From: Plotosus lineatus
Lineage: Eukaryota; Chordata; Actinopteri; Siluriformes; Plotosidae
Length of the DNA: 64,000 nt
Direction of reading: 5' to 3'
Assembly (NCBI GenBank): GCA_024760905.1
Contig: CM045733.1
Coordinates: forward strand, 34,402,501-34,466,500
Below the pieces are notes generated by a model, which did no database searches, was not told the origin of the DNA, and saw nothing but the letters and a program-made list of their open reading frames with translations. Numbering within the stretch: position 1 is the stretch's first letter; every line of letters begins with the position of its first letter. Of this stretch, positions 25,783 to 38,697 are shown one piece after another. Position numbers and translations under genes: made by a program.

Positions 25783-26300
25783 CTTCTTTTCGTTTCGGCT
25801 GTTCCCTTCTGTGGCCGCCACAGCAAATGATCTGCCTCCATCTCTCCCTATCCTCTGCATCTTCTACTCTTACTCCAACGACCTTCATGTCCGCCTTCAC
25901 CACATCCATAAATCTTCTCTTTGGTCTTCCTCTAGGCATTCTGCTTTGTAGTTCCAACCTCAGCATCCTACAACCAATATACTCACTATCCCTTCTCTGT
26001 ACATGTCCAAACCATCTCAACCTAGCCTCTCTGACTTTGTCTCCAAAACCTCTTACATTTGCTGTCCCTCTGATGTACTCTTTCCTGATCCTATCCATAC
26101 TTGTTACTCCCAAAGAGAACCTCAGCATTTTCATCTCTGCTACCTACAGCTCTGCCTCCTATCTTTTCCTCAGTGCCACTATCTCTAAACCATACAAGAT
26201 CGCTGGCCTCAACACCGTCTTGTACACTTTTCCTTTCATTCATGCCGATACCTTCCTATCACCCATCACACCGGACACTTTTCTCCAACCATATCAAAAA
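25783..26300 (-). mobile_element. RTE-type LINE, 5'-truncated 3' end
   Basis: The minus strand encodes the C-terminal segment of the same ORF as 56214-59331 ([10 protein letters not shown]..., [30 protein letters not shown]). About 520 bp remain. It abuts a microsatellite at its 3' end. Confidence 0.88.
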
Positions 26301-26667
26301 AATATATGTATATATATAACTATATACATATAGCTGTCCTTCGGTAATAAAATTGGCGGTCTTGAGTTGAGTTACATGGGACCTATCACAGGCATTGACA
26401 ACTGCTAGGGGCAGCTACTGAGTGACGCTAGTCATGCGCATGTTGGTACTCATGTTGATGTTGATCTGCTACAGCTGACTTGGCTATCCTGCATGTCGGC
26501 TCATCTGTCACTTGCACCACCAGACATCCTGCTGCCAATATCTGAACCTGTAACCCTAGGCAGGAAGGTTTGAGGGTGCTATCACTTGCCTAAGGTGAAC
26601 CCTCAGACTAGTGGAGGGAAGGAGTTGTCTTACTTTTCCATTCTACACTGGCTCCAAGCAAAGTCTA

Positions 26668-26966
26668 GCCACTGCCCATGGTGGTAAAAGTGCTGGATCA
26701 CTGATCCCACCGTTGGGGGTTCAAGCTCCACTCTCAACAGGTTGTCACTGTCCCCATGCAGCTAACTGGGTTAACAAAGGCTGGCCATGTCTCTCACTGT
26801 CTATCGTGAGAAGCATGCAAAAGAACAATTGTTCACTTTTGTCAAGTGTAGGCTGCATAGCCGTTAGCATGTTTCTGGCCTGATGAGCTGTCCAGGGTGT
26901 ACTCTGACTTTGCCCCGAGTCGGCCGAGCTGGGCGCCAGCCTCCTTGTGACCCTAATTAGGATTAA
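26668..26966 (+). mobile_element. tRNA-derived SINE (family A, long tail form)
   Basis: GGATCACTGATCC, GGTTCAAGCTCC, CTCACTGTCTATCGTGAG and the tail CCTAATTAGGATTAAG. Confidence 0.85.
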
Positions 26967-27345
26967 GTGGGCAGCACGGTGGCGTATTGGTTAGCATGTC
27001 TGCCTCACAGCAAGAAGGCCTGGGTTCAATTCTCGGCCTGGGCGTTTCTGTGCGGAGTTTGCATGTTCTCCCCGTGCTCACGTGGGTTTCCTATGGGTAC
27101 TCCAGTTTCCTCTCATGATCCAAAAACATGCACAGTACACTAATTGGCTGTTCTAAATTGCCCGTAGGTTCGCATCGTGCAGAAGGCAATGGCAAACCAC
27201 TGCATTAACCTTGCCAAGAAAACCTCCATGAAGATGATCATCAAGGCATTATCCTTCATGGCAGGGCGCCAAGAGTCATCCTACGACTCGGAAGGTACCA
27301 GACCAGACCAGGTTTAGAAAATGAATGAATGAATGAATGAATCAT
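26967..27345 (+). mobile_element. tRNA-like fish SINE (family B)
   Basis: It starts GGGCAGCACGGTGGCG, then GGTTAGCATGTCTGCCTCA, GGGTTCAATTC (B box), TTTGCATGTTCTCCCCGTG, and ends in (GAAT)n. It directly follows the family A SINE. Confidence 0.85.
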
Positions 27346-27855
27346 GTGAAACATAAGTTTTGATTTGGGAATGATCCTATTTTAGAACTAGGGATCAGTA
27401 ACAACAGCTTGATCATGGTGTAATATCTGTAATGGCTGTAATACATCAAACCTTATTTTTACACATGAGGGAAATTACATTATATTAATTATATTTACAT
27501 TTAAGTTTACAATTTTTATATAAAAAAAAGACTACTAATGTGAATATTTTTGAATAACAAATATCTTCGATTTGTGAGTTTATTTATCTAAAATCTTTCA
27601 GGACATTTTCAGTAAGATGTTCTTTTTTTTTAAGATGCTGTTGGAAGGACCTCCTAATGCTTGTTTAGCTTTCCTGTTTGAACAGCTGACATTGTCTTCT
27701 CAACAAAATAGCTACAATAACAAAAACAGCACAGGAATAACCATGTACAATGACTGTGAGAATAAATATTACTTAGATGGATTGCTATACAAATAAAGCA
27801 AAAATTGTTGAAAAGTTGGAATGTTTTTAAAGTTGAATAAAATCAAAACTAAAAG

Positions 27856-27861
<6 letters not shown>

Positions 27862-27951
<90 letters not shown>
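27862..27951. repeat. (AT)n microsatellite
   Basis: Pure AT for about 90 bases, directly joined to a 5'-truncated SINE. Confidence 0.97.
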
Positions 27952-27953
<2 letters not shown>

Positions 27954-28185
27954 TCTCTCACTGTCTATGGTGAGAGGCATGTAAAAGAACCATTGCTGCT
28001 GACTTTTGTCAAGAGTACGCAACATAGCCATCAGCACGTTTCTGCCCTGTGATGGCCTGGTGAGCTGTCCAGGGTGTACTCTTCCCTCGACCAGAGCCAG
28101 CTGGGATGTGCACCAGCCTGTCCGTGAACCTAATTAGGATTACGTTAGGATTACGCGGTTACAGAAAATGAATGAATGAATGAGT
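27952..28185 (+). mobile_element. tRNA-derived SINE (family A), 5'-truncated
   Basis: It begins within the body (CTCTCACTGTCTATGGTGAG) with the head missing, and ends in a GAATGAATGA tail. Confidence 0.85.
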
Positions 28186-28192
28186 ATAAAAT

Positions 28193-28195
<3 letters not shown>

Positions 28196-28241
<46 letters not shown>

Positions 28242-28289
28242 AAATTAAATTATGGTATGTACAGAGACACACACACACACACACACACT
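28196..28289. repeat. (TA)n and (AC)n microsatellites
   Basis: TA at 28196-28239 and AC at 28266-28289. Confidence 0.95.
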
Positions 28290-28551
28290 CATTTATACAG
28301 AAGTGTGTGTGTACATAGTTATATATATTAAATTTATATATAAAATCATCCAATACGTTATATTTCTGAGTGGCAAAGATAATGTCAAGGAACTGCTAGG
28401 ATTAGAAGTTAAATTTACATTTGAAACTAGAATCAGAGGTTTTTAATCAACTGGATCACAATCAGCTATGAGTACACGCCCTGTAATAACTGTAACTGAA
28501 TATCTGTGATAACTGCTGATTGGTCTTGCATATAGACTTGTAGAGATTTTA

Positions 28552-28885
28552 GTCTGTGGCATGGTGGTGTGGTGGTTAGCACATCTGCCACACAGCAACA
28601 AGACCTGGGTGTGATTCCCAGCCTGGGCTTTTCTGTGTGAAGTTTGCATCTTCTCTCCGTTCTTGCATGGGTTTCTGTTTTCCTTCCACGGGCCAAAAAC
28701 ATGCACAGTAGGTTAATTGGCAGTTTTAGATCTTCCCTAGGTGTCAATGGTTGTGTGAGTGTTAGCCCTGTGATGGCCTAGTGAGCTGTCCAGGGTGTAT
28801 CCTGCGCTCGCCTGGGGTTGGCTGAGATGGGCACCAGCCTCCCTGTGGCCCTAATTAGAACTAAGCAGTTCAGAAAATTAATGAG
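28552..28885 (+). mobile_element. tRNA-like fish SINE (family B)
   Basis: GCATGGTGGTGTGGTGGTTAG head, GTGTGATTCCCAGCC B-box-like stretch, CATGCACAGTAGGTTAATTG and a CTAATTAGAACTAAGCAGTT tail. Confidence 0.8.
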
Positions 28886-29255
28886 ATTTTAGTCTATTCC
28901 TCTGTCCAGAACAGCTTCAATTTTGGGATGTTAGTGGGTTTTCTAACATAAACTGCTCCCATAACATTTGTAATGTGTTGAACTCAGGACTTTGACTTGG
29001 CCATTTCAAAGCATGACATTTATCTTTCTTTAACCATTCTTGGGAAGCATGGCATATCTTTCGGGTGTTTGTTTTGCTGCATAACCCACATGTTCTTGTG
29101 ATGCACAGACAGATCTCCTAACTGAGAAAATTCAGAATTCATTGTTAATCCATTAATACTGAAATTTATCCTGGCCAAGATGCAGTAAATCAGGACTAAA
29201 CTCTTTAATATTTTCATATTTTTAAGCTGAAATACAGTGTTTTCCTTACCCAAAC
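28886..29255 (-). repeat. Unclassified interspersed repeat, probably transposon-derived
   Basis: Phrases such as TTGACTTGGCCATTTCAAA and TTGCTGCATAACCCAC belong to a repeat I recognise from many fish genomes. No open frame survives. A related-looking stretch is at 44480-44780. Confidence 0.4.
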
Positions 29256-29584
29256 TTAAAACATTGCATGATCCAAATAGGCAAAAATAGTCTTCTTTAC
29301 TATATATATTCCTGTGTAATACCTGTATTTACTAAAAATAATTTTTACCTCAGGCCAGGTGGCTGTCATATATTATCCCTCAGGTTATTCAATTCAGAGA
29401 ATCCACTGAGCCTGAGGAAATTAATTGTTTTATTATGTATTACACAAAAATGTAGAGCAAACTTATTCAGGATCAGGTCAGGGCAGGGCAGGTGAGCTCT
29501 GTGTATTTCGAGCAGAGCTAAGCAATATGAAGCCACTGGGCCCTTTTAAAGCTCATTCAGAGTTTTAGTATATATTGCATGTGT

Positions 29585-30060
29585 TCATTCATTCCTTTTC
29601 TAAGCCACTTAATCCTAAATATATACTGGGAAGGTAACCTGCGACGGACAAGCACCCCATCCAGGAGGAGTTGAACTCCTGGTCGCTTCACGCTACAGAA
29701 ACCGGGGATAAACACCGGCCTGATGAGCCACTAGGCTCGGGTGTAAAAACCCAACAGGCTTTACTTTATCTTTACCTTAATCCTAAATAAGGTTATGGGG
29801 AGGCTGACACCCATGTCATCTGACCCTGTGCAAAAGCAGGGTACACCCAGGCTATCACAGGGCCAACACTCACACCTAAGGGCGATTTGGAACAGCCAAT
29901 TTTCCTTTTGTGCACGCTTTTGGACTGTGGGAGAAAACCAGAGTACCTGGAGGAAACCCACGCAAGCCCAGGGAGAGCATGCAAGCTCCACACAGATGTT
30001 CTTGTTGTGAAGTGGACATGCTATTCACTACACCACAGTGCTGCCCATTTTGCAACTAAA
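29585..30060 (-). repeat. Degraded fish SINE copies
   Basis: 29805-30050 reads in reverse as a family B body (GGGAGAAAACCAGAGTACC, GCATGCAAGCTCCACACAGA). 29585-29760 is a different tRNA-like block with GAGTTGAACTCCTGGTCGC. Confidence 0.6.
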
Positions 30061-30309
30061 CACAATAAAGAAAAATTATAACAAGATATTTCCTGTTTGC
30101 ATTTTTCATCTTAAAGAATGATAATATGATGCTGCCCGCTCCAAGTACCTGTGTTAAAATCCACCTGTTTCTGTTAACTAATTCTGGTAACATTTTTGTT
30201 TCATTTTGATATTAATACTCAAAAATCATTCTAAAACAATGACTGTATTCGTTATAGATGATGTGGATATTGCCTAATATTACACAATAACCTTAATAAC
30301 TGTATTAAT

Positions 30310-30312
<3 letters not shown>

Positions 30313-30343
<31 letters not shown>
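30313..30343. repeat. (AT)n microsatellite
   Basis: Short pure AT run. Confidence 0.95.
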
Positions 30344-30345
<2 letters not shown>

Positions 30346-31859
30346 TAAATGAACACACTTTATTACATAATATTAACTATAATCACTGCTAATGTGATTC
30401 ATCATTCAGCCCCAGAGAGAAGACAATACAGTACACTAAGATCATTTGTTGCATATTCAATAATACACAATACAAACAATATATTTACTTCTCACAAATG
30501 TATAGCTCATACATTTTTTTTTTTTTTTGAGCAGAGATCTCACACCTGTTTCCCGTTGTTCAGGCTCTAATCTCCATAAACACGCTCCTCATATCTGCCG
30601 GCCCCAAAAACATCCCCTTGTAGGCACATATGCACATCATCGCTTGTAGAAATGATTACTTTACCCCTGGGTGGGCAAACCTTTTGGCTTGATGGCCACA
30701 TTGACTTTTAAAATTTGACAAACGGGCTGGGTCAGCAAGATATGATTTAAAAGTGTTTTTTAACAGCACATATCAAACAAACAGAAAAATAATTAAAGTA
30801 TTAACATAGCTTTTAGTGGGAAGAGTGTTGTTGATCACACATTTGTCAGTGCATCAAAGTCTGGTGGTAATTCTGTTGTGGTTCTCAGAACAGATTTGAG
30901 CTGTTCATCACCCAGTTGGGATCTGGAAGGTACTCTGTTGGTGGAGACGCTAAAAGTCTGATCACACACATATGTAGAGCCAAACAACACCAGCAACCTC
31001 TGTGCCATCTTCTGGATGTTTGGAAATTTGGCTGCACTTAATGAAGCATAAAACCAATCCAGTTTAAGGAAGTTGAACTTCTCCTTTAACATCATGTTAC
31101 ATTGGAGAGCAATCAGTTCCAACTGCAACTCCTGTGGTACCGTTTCAGGTTCTTGTGAGAAGGGCTCTGACACCAGTTGAAGTGCCCTGTCAATTTTTCC
31201 AAAATCACAAGAATTCTTCCTGCAGGTCATCCAGTGCTTTCCGGGATTTGTTCACATGTTGCAAGGTGTTTTTTAATGTGGCCAGTGTGGGGGAAATGAG
31301 TGAATGACTTGTCTATTAGCCTGGATTTGAAGACTGATGTTTGCTTGTATTTCATGCACAAACTGGTGTTCCCTTGTGGGTTCACATTCAGCTCGTTCAT
31401 GTGTGTCAGTTCTCAGTAAAAGCTTAAAAATCACAAAGCCAATCTGTGTCTTTCAGCTCAGGAACATTCTCAGTGTTCTCAAGGAGCTCCAAAAATAAAA
31501 TAATTTCCACAGTTACCACTCATGGCTTTAAGACGTGAGAATGAGTAGAACCATTTAATCCAACCCCATCTTTCGAAATAATGACCACTTTAATAAAAAC
31601 AGGCAGACCAAAAGGGGATTGATCTGGACAGCATAAGCAATAAATTCTCGAGAAGTATTTGAAGAACAAGGTAAAATCCACATGCAAAGAAAAATCGACC
31701 GAACCTGACGCAGTGAATATGGTGGCTATTACCAGTGAAACGGTGGAGGACTTAAAATCGTTCATCAAACAAGCCTAACAGAGTCAGACGGAAATAACAA
31801 CAATGGAAATTAACGCCATCACACACACCAGAACCGGTCCACTACTGTCAGGATGACAG

Positions 31860-33755
31860 TGTTGCCCTCAGACGGGCATGTCTGTGTATGTGCAACCAGG
31901 GGCAATGGGGAACAGGTAACGGTTGGAGGAGACCCATGGGCGCATGATGGGAGGACTTGCTCCAGACACAGGTGACGCAAACTCCCACAAACTCCCTAGT
32001 GTCGGCTACCATCGTTGGACACCAGAAGCGTTGACGGAGCAGGAAGAGAATTCGGTAGGTTCCGGGGTGGCAGGCTAACTTTGAGGCGTGGGGCCCACTG
32101 GAGTGCTGGGGTTCTGGCTGGCGGGGGAACGTATAGTCGGCCTTGAGGGCACCCGACGGGCTCTGATTCCCCCTGATGAGCATCCCGAACTAGTTGCTCT
32201 ACCTCCCATTGGGCGGCTCAGAGTATGCAGGAGGAGGGCAAGATGGTTTCTATGGCTGAGTCTTCACCCGAGGAGAACTGCCTGGACAGAACGTCTTAGA
32301 ACGACGTCAGAACGACTTAGTGTTCCGGGAGCCTGGTCGGTAGGTCAGCATGAAGTTGAACCTCCCCAAGTAGAGTGATCAACGCGCCTAGAGGGAGTTC
32401 AACCTCTTGGCCATATGGAGATAAGCCAGATTCTTATGGTCAGTCCAGACCACAAAAGGGTGAGCCGCTCCCTCCAGCTAGTGCCTCCATTCCTGGAGTG
32501 CCAAGACTACTGCCAGCAGCTCGTGATTCCCGATATCATAATTCCGTTCCGCCGGGGACAAGCGACGGGAGAAGAAGGGGCATGGATGGAGCTTCTGGTC
32601 TGCGGGGGACCGTTGGGAGAGGACCGCCTCCACCCCTGAGTCCGAGGCATCGACTTCTACCACGAACTGCAGCGTGGGGTCCGGGTGGATCAGTACAGGG
32701 GCGTGGATGAATTTCGCCTTCAGCTTGTCGAACGCCACCTGGGCACTAGGAGACCACTGGAACGGAGTCTTGGGTGATGGTAACTGTGTGAGAGGGGCTG
32801 CTCGGCAGCTGTAGTCCCGCACAAACCGGCGGTCGAAATTCGCAAACCCCAGGAACCTCTGTAACTGTTTCCGCGTCCCTGGAGTCGGCCACTCCGCCAC
32901 TGCCTTCACTTTCGCCGGGTCAGGTCCTATCCGCCCCTTCTCCACGATGAACCCCAGGAACGAGACTGAGGGAACATGGAACTCGCACTTTTCTGCCTTC
33001 ACGAATAATCTGTTCTCCAGGAGCCTCTTCAGTACCATCCTCACATGGCGGAGATGGTCGTCTTGGTCCTTGGAGAAAATCAGAATGTCATCTAGGTAGA
33101 CATATACGAAGTGGTTCAGCATGTCCCTAAGCACGTCATTGACCAGAGCTTGGAAGACTGCCGGGGCGTTGGTTAGTCCAAACGGCATGACCAGGTACTC
33201 GAAGTGCCCAAGGGCGTGTTGAAGACCGTCTTCCACTTGTCCCCCTCCCGGATTCGGACGAGGTGGTAGGCATTTCTCAGGTCCAGCTTGGAAAAGACAG
33301 TGGCATCGGGCAGAGGGGTGAAGGCTGAATCAATTAGGGGGAGCGGGTATTTATTTTTCACAGTTATCTGGTTCAACCCTGTATAGTCGATGCAGGGTCT
33401 CAGGGTCTTGTCCTTCTTCTCGACAAAGAAGAAGCCAGCCCCAACCAGGGAGGATGAGGGCCGAATGAGACCTGCAGCCAGCGACTCGTTGATGTAGGCC
33501 TCCATGGTGTCTTTCTCCAGCTTGGAGAGGTTGTAGAGTTGCTGGGAAGGGAGCGTGGCACCTGGGAGGAGGTTGATGGCGCAGTCATATGGTCGATGCG
33601 GGTTAGGGTTATCGCTTTTATTGCTGGCTGCCGCTGATTGCCGATTAAGACCAGGTGCGCTCCGCTCCGAAACTCCTCTACCAGCGACCGCCACGTCCCT
33701 CGCCCACACCTGCAATGAACTGAGGAAAGGTTAGTGTCTCCAGCCAGCACAGACC
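31860..33755 (-). mobile_element. Ty3/Gypsy-type LTR-retrotransposon pol fragment
   Basis: On the minus strand, from right to left: reverse transcriptase from about 33640 ([20 protein letters not shown]) with the YLDD active-site motif near 33095, RNase H ([27 protein letters not shown]) and, after a break, the integrase zinc-binding region near 32180-31900 (HPGTYRILFLLRQRFW). At least one frame change separates the two reverse transcriptase blocks near 33200, and the RNase H to integrase segment is out of frame. There is no gag, no envelope-like frame and no LTR. The 7-bp sequence atgacag lies at both borders (31853-31859 and 33756-33762). It interrupts ORF1 of the L1/Tx1 LINE. Confidence 0.85.
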
Positions 33756-34447
33756 ATGACAGAACGCAAACTTTTACTTCAGGAACGATATTCGAGACGT
33801 ATGAATCTTCTGGTTCATGGGATACCCGACACAGTAGAAGACTTGGAAGGCGAGTGTAAACTTTTGTTTAAAGATATTGGAGTTTCCGACACCAACGATA
33901 TTCAGTTCATGAATGTACATAGACTGCCGAGCAAGATTGCAAACCCGGATGCACCTGTGCACATCATTATCAAATTTGTTCACATGAAAGACAGAAACCG
34001 TGTTTTCTCTACAAGTCTGAAATCTCTCATGAACTTGCGTAAAAGAAAAATTTAAATCAGAACGGATCTGCCACCTGCCATGAAACACTTGCGAGCTAAA
34101 CTGTTGAAGAAAGCCTACTTTTTGCGAAGAGATCATCACCTACAGACTAGAATCAGTGAAATCAACCTTGATATTACACTCAAGTATCATAAAATTCCAA
34201 CACTGTTTGGAAAACTTTGGCACTCGATGAAGAACCAGAAGAAACCTTAACTCACACGTGACTACATGGTGCTATAGCTTCCTGTACCATATACGTTCCA
34301 CAGGAGACTGCTTTGTGGAAGAATAAGCTGAGTAATTTTATTTAGTTTAGCATAAATATCCAAATGGGTTTTTTCTTCTATGTCACCGAGGTAATCTTTC
34401 GCATAACTATTTTTATTTGTGAACTTTACATGGGTGAACAGGCAAAA

Positions 34448-35484
34448 CTACAGATGCTCCCCGACTTACGTTCATTGGTTTTTCGTTTTTTTCGATTTTA
34501 CTTTTTTTTTTTTTTTAATTATGCCAAATTTTGTGTTTAGCGTGCTCTCTGTGGTACGAGACATACCTACGTGGTATGCTGACGTAATGATGCTGTGTCC
34601 ATTGTTGACAAACGACAGACGTGCCCCTCCTTCTTCCCAGTTCAGTAGTGCGTGTTACCCTTGTGTTAAGAAGGCATCTCTATGATCTTTGTGTTTAAAC
34701 TATTTTGTAACCCTAAGAAAATATGGTTGGTCAGAAGTGTAAGCCTACTAGCATGGGTGCAAGTTTTCTGGCATATGCTGGAATTTCCGGTTTTCCCCAG
34801 ACTGAATTAACTATCTGCTCGTATCGGCGCAATCTACCACGCATGCATAGTTAAGCAAAGAGAGTTGTAAAATGAATGAAAACCTGAATCCAGAAAAGAA
34901 AGAGAACTCTCTGCCCTGCTGGTGATTCACATCAGTGCAGGCTGAGTACTAAACAAGTATTCAACGGCACCCTTGCTCACTTGAAAGACAGGAAGTCCCT
35001 ACAATCCGCGCTTTGTCTCAAGCACAAGCAAGTAAACTACTTTCGGTGGAGCGCCTCATATATTGTAAGCGTTGATTGGCTGTTTTAAGCTTCATGTAAA
35101 GTGACCATACGTCAACCATCGGAACTATTTACAAGCAGAAAGATCGCATCATAGAGAATGTTAAAGGTTATATTTGATACTGTATTTGATATTTGATGAG
35201 TGAATTTGATTACAATTTATCTATTTGAAATTATTTTACTTGAATTTAATTTATTTGAAATTAATGTTGATATTATTTAATATATTTGATAGTATTTTAC
35301 AATGTTATGTTTATAATAATTGATTTAGGGGTGTTTTATGAGATACGGTAATGGTATTTATGGATGTATAGTACAGTATGAGCATCATACGTCACTGGAA
35401 CATACAGTAGCAACTTGTGTTTTTTTCAACTTACGTTCGGCCATCCGGAAATGAACTAAAACGTAAGTTGGGGAGCTTCTGTAG
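34448..35484. mobile_element. Non-autonomous DNA transposon with TIRs
   Basis: The left end CTACAGATGCTCCCCGACTT and the right end (reversed) CTACAGAAGCTCCCCAACTT form inverted repeats of about 25 bp. No transposase is visible and no target duplication is evident. A rearranged copy is at 60-1137. It lies inside the L1/Tx1 LINE. Confidence 0.8.
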
Positions 35485-35611
35485 TTCCACTGCTCTTCAT
35501 GTGACATTTTGTTATCACATGAATTGTCACGTGGCTCAGAAATGTGTAACATCGGTAAAACTTGCTGTGGGTGTGAACTAACTTTGCTTGACAAAATACA
35601 TGTCTGTCTGT

Positions 35612-35960
35612 CTTCCTTTCGGCTCTTTCCCTTTTACTCGGGAGTCGCCACAGTGAATCATCTGATTCGTACGTTTGATTTGGCCGAGGTTTTTTTTTTA
35701 CGTCGGATGCCCTTCCTGTCACAACCCTTTTTAGCAAGGGACAGAAACACACTGAGACTTTGCAGCCTACTCTTTACAAAAGTCAGCAATGGTTCTTTTA
35801 CATGCCTCTCACCATAGACAGTGACAGACATGGCCCACCTTTGATAACCCAGTTAGCTGCACTGGGGGGACAGTGACAACCTTGTGGAGAGTGGGACTTG
35901 AACCCCCAACCTTTGGATCAGTAATCCAGCACCCTATACCACTAGACCACCACTGCCCCT
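35612..35960 (-). mobile_element. tRNA-derived SINE (family A, RTE-tail form)
   Basis: Full-length in reverse: TAGTGGTATAGGGTGCTGGA head, GGGGGTTCAAGTCCCACTC B box, body, TGACAGGAAGGGCATCCGAC, GTGGCGACTCCCGAG. Confidence 0.9.
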
Positions 35961-38384
35961 TGACAAGATATATGTATATATATTTTAAGCCCTAACAAGT
36001 TCTTTGTCTGTGCACATCTACCTTAGTTCGAAAGTTATAAATGTTGCTGTTTCATTGCATCAACTCCAGGATGTGTACCGTTTCTAGTAGTACTAGTATG
36101 TAAGTGGCTGACCCCGTGATTCGTGCCCAGTAAGACAGGGTACCTTTTTTCGTTTAAGTTGGGGTGGAAACCACACTGGATGTGTCTATTCTTCTATTTT
36201 GTATTTTTGGTGTTGTGTTATGTTCCTGGTATGAATGTGAGTGTGAGCGAGTGCAGTTGCAGACTTTTTGATAATTACATGCTTGTGCTTAGACATAGAG
36301 ATATTTCAGTAGTACAATGTCTACAGGCACATCCTTCCAATTTTTTTGTTATAAGACATGACTGATAGTAAAATAAGTATAGGGTCTATGAATACCAGGG
36401 GCCTTAATGACCCTAAAAAACATAGGGTTGTATTTAACTTCCTACGTTCCAAGAAATATAGCCTCTGTATGTTACAGGATACACCTTTTATTGAAAATGA
36501 TGAAAAATATATTCATGCAGAATGGGGATTCGATTGTTTTTTCAGCAGCTTCAGTGGAAATGCAAGAAGAGTTGCAATATTTATAAATAATAACTTTGAA
36601 TACAAAATTCATAGATTTTCGGGATAATAATGGAAATTTATTGATCATTTATATATCATTACTGGGTAAAAGGATAACATTGGCAAATTTGTATGGCCCA
36701 AATACTGATGATCCTGAGTTTTTTGAAGTTATGTCTCAAAAACTAAAAAGCTTTAATAATGATCTTTATATTTTAGCAGGAGATTGGAACCTTCTTCTTG
36801 ATCCACAAAAGGATACATTTCATTATTCACATGTTAATAATCCAAAAGCAAGGGAAATAGTCCTTGAAATTATCAGGAGTTGGACTTAGTTGATGTGTGG
36901 CGTGAAGAAAACTCGGACTCACAGCAGTTTACATGGCGAAGAAGATCACCAACTAAACGAGCAAGATTAGATTTTTTTTTTTTTTTTGATATCTGAAAAT
37001 TTGTACTTAAACGTTGATAAAGCAGAAATTAGTCTGATCACTCTTTAATTAACTTACAGTTTTCATTTAGAATGCAAAAGCCTAAACACACTTACTGGAA
37101 CTTTTACTGCTACCTATTGAAAGATATATAATATGTAAAAGCAGTTCATGAGACAATCTCAAGGGTAAAAAGGCAGTATACAGCACTTGTTTATGATATG
37201 GAAAATGTGAATGATATAAGGACACCTGAAATTCATTTTAGAATTGATGGCCAGCTTTTTCTAGAAGTTTTATTAATGGAAATTAGAGGTAGGACAATAT
37301 CATATGCTTCATATAAGAAAAGAGAACAAGGAAAGAAAGAAAAGATACTGATAGAAACAATAGAAAAACTTTAAAATAACCTTGGTATTGATTTCAAATT
37401 GTTAGAACAAATTAGGAAGGAGCTCGAAGATATTAGAAAACATAAAATGGAGGGTGTCTTTGTAAGATCAAGATCCAGATGGATTGAAGATGGAGAAAAA
37501 TATCAAGGTATTTTTGTAGTCTTGAAAATAGGAATTTTGTAAGTAAAATATTAAGTCATGTTGAAAAAACAGATAGAATTGTTTTAACAGAGGAATACGA
37601 CATTATTGAAGAAACAATTTTTTTTGTTTATGAAAATCTATATGAGTCTCACAAACAAGAAGTTGACCACAGTTTTGATTTGAATAGTTTAAGACGGGAT
37701 GAAAATACGAATTTCCCAACCTTAAATAAAGAATTATCTGAAAGCTTGGAAGCTCCTTTAAGATATGAAGAACTATTGAGTGCATTAAAATCAATGGATA
37801 ACAATAAGAGCCCAGGCTCAGATGGGTTTTCTGCTGAGTTTTTCAAATATTTTTGGAAGGACTTGGGTATTTTCCTCCTTCGTTCAGTCAACCATGCTTT
37901 TCAAATAGAGGAACTAATCGCAAGTCAAAAATTAGGAATAATTACTTGTCTTCCAAAGAGAGATAAGCCTTTTTATAGTTCCTGTTTGAGCTCCACACTT
38001 GTTGACATACTTTCCCCAAACTGAACCAGCGGACATTAGAATGGTAAAGCAAGTCCATGTGACCAGTATCAGTTTCTTCAAGAAAATTAATAAACTGACA
38101 ATGATGAAGCCCTCTCACGCGAATAATCTTAACGAGTTTTACAACCGGCTTCACTACGTGGTCAAGATGCACCGCTGTCTTACACCGTGCTTCCTGGTGA
38201 AATTTGTATACATCCTCGTGCTTGATTCTGGGATGGACGTTGCTCGTATAAAGGTGTTTTGCTGCGCCTGCAAGCTCGTGACTAACCTATTACTGGTAGC
38301 CATACGTTCTGCGTTGACAGGTTGTTGGTGTGATTAGCATGCTTGGTGGAAAAGTGGCAGCTAATGTTGTCATTCACTTCCTGT

Positions 38385-38697
38385 GATCGTTTAATCCTAA
38401 TTAGAGTCACGCACACCTATCCCAGCCGACTCCAGGCGAGGGCAAAGTACACCCTGAACAGCTCGCCAGGCCATCGCAGGGCGGAAACACACTGACGGCT
38501 TTGCAGCTACACTTGTCAAAAGTCAGCAATGGTTCTTTTACATGCTTCACACCATAGACAGTGAGAGACATGGCCAGCCTTTGATAACCCAGTTAGCTGC
38601 ACTGGGGGGGACAGTGACAACCTGTTGAGATTGGGGCTTGAACCCCCAACCATAGGATCAGTGATCCAGCACCGTACCACCAGGCCACCACTGCCCA
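38385..38697 (-). mobile_element. tRNA-derived SINE (family A, long tail form)
   Basis: Read in reverse: GCAGTGGTGGCCTGGTGG head, GGGGGTTCAAGCCCC B box, body, then CTGCGATGGCCTGGCGAGC and a CTAATTAGGATTAAACG tail. It is inserted in the hAT transposase near its N-terminal part. Confidence 0.88.

Larger units (their letters stand above)
31515..37982 (+). mobile_element. L1/Tx1-type LINE, 3'-truncated and itself interrupted
   Basis: An ORF1-like product (transposase_22 type) runs from about 31520, is interrupted, and resumes at 33756-34055 (RRMNLLVHGIPD...) and on to about 34250. ORF2 starts at 36358 with an AP-endonuclease domain (SMNTRGLNDPKK, NLYGPN.D, LAGDWNLLLDP), with a frame change near 36620. 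Then comes a broken linker, and at 37680-37970 the start of the reverse transcriptase (MDNNKSPGSDGFSAEFFK). Everything after about 37985, including the catalytic motifs, is missing. It is AT-rich compared with neighbouring repeats. Loss of the 3' end is unusual for a LINE. Confidence 0.75.

Noticed and set aside
31860..33755. Possible endogenous retrovirus
   Set aside because: Only reverse transcriptase, RNase H and a piece of integrase of Gypsy type are present. There is no envelope-like frame, gag or LTR, and the frames are broken.
37999..38337. Plus-strand open frame of 112 codons as a possible new gene
   Set aside because: The opposite strand encodes the middle of the hAT transposase (HSNVRWFSLGKV) in the right order and orientation, so the plus-strand frame is a shadow.
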